The translations under genes and the position numbers were made by a program. A model generated the notes under the pieces. The model searched no databases, was not told the DNA's origin, and saw only the letters and a list, made by a program, of their open reading frames with translations. From Betaproteobacteria bacterium UBA5216 (GTDB taxonomy: Bacteria > Pseudomonadota > Gammaproteobacteria > Burkholderiales > SG8-41): a stretch of 52,762 nt of DNA. The stretch is taken from the NCBI GenBank assembly GCA_002412495.1, contig DHVE01000067.1:1-52762 (forward strand), in the 5' to 3' direction. Below are positions 51,315 to 52,762 of the stretch, in pieces (position 1 is the first letter of the stretch; each line of letters opens with the position of its first letter).

Positions 51315-51821
51315 ATGGCCGTTTCGATGTCCCAGATTTCCCTGCCGGTTTTCACCCGTCACCTCGAAGGTCTCGCCATCGTGCTGAAAAAGGCACAGGC
51401 GTTGTATGCCGAGAAAAAATTCGATGAAGCCACGTTGCTGACTTACCGGCTGTATCCGGATATGTTCAGTTTTGCACGCCAGGTGCAGGCCGCGACCGAT
51501 CACGCGCGCAACTGCATCGCGCTGCTGGCGGGCGTGGAAGCGCCCAAGGTCGAGATGAATGAAAAAAACATCGCCGATCTGACAGCCCGCGTGGAAAACA
51601 CCGTCGCCTGGCTCAATAACATCAAGCCCGCGCAAATTGACGGCACGGAAGGAAAAAACGTCACCGTCAAAGTGATGGATCGCGAAATGCAATTCACCGG
51701 GCTCGATTTGCTGCTGAAGCGCTCGTTGCCGAATTTTTATTTTCATGCCACCACGGCCTATGACATTCTGCGGCACAACGGCGTGGAAATCGGCAAACGC
51801 CATTTCATGGGCAATCCCTGA
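51315..51821 (+). CDS. DUF1993-family protein
   Basis: A 168-residue all-helical protein of family DUF1993 (PF09351), whose function is not known; the fold is related to DinB-like four-helix bundles. Recognisable stretches are FTRHLEGLAIVLKKAQALYAE in two parts, YRLYPDMFSFARQVQAATDH and LPNFYFHATTAYDILRHNG. AAGGAG precedes the ATG at 51315. It is probably cotranscribed with the carboxymuconolactone-decarboxylase-like gene 43 bases downstream. Confidence 0.9.
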   Translation: MAVSMSQISLPVFTRHLEGLAIVLKKAQALYAEKKFDEATLLTYRLYPDMFSFARQVQAATDHARNCIALLAGVEAPKVEMNEKNIADLTARVENTVAWLNNIKPAQIDGTEGKNVTVKVMDREMQFTGLDLLLKRSLPNFYFHATTAYDILRHNGVEIGKRHFMGNP

Positions 51822-51864
51822 CAACACGGATTGCACGCCTCAATCACCTCACCCGGAGAACCCG

Positions 51865-52479
51865 ATGTCCGATTCGAGTAATGCCCCGCAGGAAGTGCGT
51901 TTCACGCTAGCCCCCGTGCGCCTCGGCCCCATCCCCGAAGACCAAATGACCGAGGCGCAAAAAGCCGCCGTCGCCGCCGTGATGTCCGGTCCACGCAAGC
52001 ACATGGGCGGGCCGTTCAGCGCGCTGCTGCGCAGCCCCGAGCTGATGAATCGCGTGCAAAAGGTCGGCGAGTATCTGCGCTTCATGTGTCCGCTGGATAA
52101 ACGCTTGGGCGAATTTGCCGCAATCATCGCCGCGCGCCACTACTCGCAGCAATTCGAGTGGTGGGCGCATTACCGGCAAGCAGTCGAAGCCGGCCTGAAG
52201 CCGGAAATCGGCGATGCCGTCGGTGAAGGCCGCCGCCCCACCGGCATGGCGGACGACGAGGAAATTGTGTATGACTTTCTCACCGAGGCGCTGAAAAACA
52301 ACGGCGTCTGCGACATCACGTACGCGCGCGCGGTAAAAAAATTCGGCGAACCGGGCGTGGTCGATCTGCTGGCGGTCGCGGGTTACTATGGTTTGCTCGC
52401 GCTGGTTATGAATGTCGCGCGCACGCCGGTGCCGGAAGGCCCCGCGCTGCCGCTGCCGTCGCTGCCGGTCAGAACCTGA
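51865..52479 (+). CDS. Carboxymuconolactone decarboxylase-family protein
   Basis: A 204-residue all-helical protein of the CMD/AhpD family (PF02627). The helix that in AhpD carries Cys-x-x-Cys reads FAAIIAARHYSQQFEWWAH and has no Cys pair, so peroxidase/reductase activity is unlikely; decarboxylase-like or unknown activity is more plausible. GGAG precedes ATG 51865; the longer open frame overlaps the DUF1993 gene and is unsupported. The Bug gene following 53 bases on suggests an organic-acid context. Confidence 0.88.
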   Translation: MSDSSNAPQEVRFTLAPVRLGPIPEDQMTEAQKAAVAAVMSGPRKHMGGPFSALLRSPELMNRVQKVGEYLRFMCPLDKRLGEFAAIIAARHYSQQFEWWAHYRQAVEAGLKPEIGDAVGEGRRPTGMADDEEIVYDFLTEALKNNGVCDITYARAVKKFGEPGVVDLLAVAGYYGLLALVMNVARTPVPEGPALPLPSLPVRT

Positions 52480-52532
52480 GCCGCTAGCCGGCCGCACGTG
52501 GATTTGAGCATTCGGGAATTACGGGATTGCCC

Positions 52533-52762
52533 ATGACGCGCGTGCCGGCCATCTGTCGCAAGCTGCTGTGCGCCACTCTTGCCGCGGCGCCGGCGCTCGT
52601 GCTGGCGGCTTCAACCAGCACGGCGCCTGAATTTCCGTCGCGCACCATTCGTTTTGTCGTGCCGTTTCCACCGGGCGGCGGCACCGACATCCTCGCGCGC
52701 ACGCTCGCGCAGCCGCTGAGTCGCAGTTTTGGCCAGAGCGTGGTGGTGGACAATCGCACCGG
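52533..52762 (+). CDS. Bug/TctC-family receptor, cut by window end
   Basis: The first 76 codons of another receptor. The signal peptide MTRVPAICRKLLCATLAAAP continues to about Ala-Leu-Val-Leu-Ala. Then FPSRTIRFVVPFPPGGGTDI and VVVDNRTG give the family signature. The rest lies beyond the window. It follows the carboxymuconolactone-decarboxylase-like gene on the same strand, so the three genes from 51315 may form one operon. Confidence 0.9.
   Translation, partial: MTRVPAICRKLLCATLAAAPALVLAASTSTAPEFPSRTIRFVVPFPPGGGTDILARTLAQPLSRSFGQSVVVDNRT

Overview
The window looks like a chromosomal segment of a GC-rich betaproteobacterium, most likely in the order Burkholderiales. The main evidence is 13 Bug/TctC-type periplasmic solute receptors (one cut by the right edge) scattered among catabolic genes. 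Expansion of this family is a known hallmark of Bordetella, Cupriavidus and relatives. No TctA or TctB membrane subunit is present here. Two further solute-binding proteins (a PF04392-type lipoprotein-like receptor and an SsuA/TauA-type receptor with its own permease and ATPase) bring the total to 15.

Layout. 1-5 kb: a small unknown gene bracketed by an inverted repeat, an RluA pseudouridine synthase, one Bug receptor, a small conserved-looking protein and an orphan ABC receptor. 5-10 kb: a minus-strand run of SnoaL-like protein, ACMSD-like amidohydrolase, Bug, cupin, Bug, Bug. 10-12 kb: a divergent Bug and a zinc-free quinone oxidoreductase, whose stop codon coincides with the insertion point of a MITE-like element. 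12.4-18.5 kb: a minus-strand run of cyclase, DapA-like aldolase/lyase, three Bugs and an atypical SDR. 18.6-23.2 kb: Bug, Gfo/Idh oxidoreductase, Bug, enolase-superfamily enzyme. 23.5-28.3 kb: a periplasmic redox operon (Rieske protein, PQQ alcohol-type dehydrogenase, PQQ sugar-type dehydrogenase, diheme cytochrome c). 28.4-33 kb: acyl-CoA ligase, Bug, monoheme cytochrome, ADP-ribosylglycohydrolase. 33-40.7 kb: an amide/allophanate operon coupled to an ABC importer. 40.9-46 kb: alpha/beta hydrolase, acyl-CoA dehydrogenase, enoyl-CoA hydratase, a catalytically dead HtrA-like PDZ protein and a second atypical SDR. 46-52.7 kb: YcgR-like PilZ protein, a DapA-like protein without its Schiff-base lysine, Bug, tRNA-Thr(CGT), pyrD-pyrE, DUF1993, a carboxymuconolactone-decarboxylase-like protein and a partial Bug.

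How the genes fit together (inference): each catabolic cluster pairs one or more Bug receptors with enzymes acting on small carboxylic acids or amides (amidohydrolase, cyclase, DapA-like lyase, SDR, CoA ligase, acyl-CoA dehydrogenase, hydratase). This suggests peripheral pathways for organic acids feeding beta-oxidation-like steps. The pyr genes, tRNA and rluA are ordinary housekeeping genes embedded among them.

Repeats are informative. There are four paired REP/BIME-like palindromes (one read through as part of a Bug signal peptide), a nested inverted repeat, a 188-bp MITE-like element with CTAG flanks, a 9-bp tandem repeat inside another signal peptide, and a recurrent AT-rich TTTAAAAACA motif at gene junctions. 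The strongest second-look items are the MITE, the REP-encoded signal peptide, the junction motif, the PQQ/Rieske operon, and a series of enzymes with missing catalytic residues. I see no CRISPR array, phage, rRNA or complete transposase gene. No single feature clearly proves a wholly new system.
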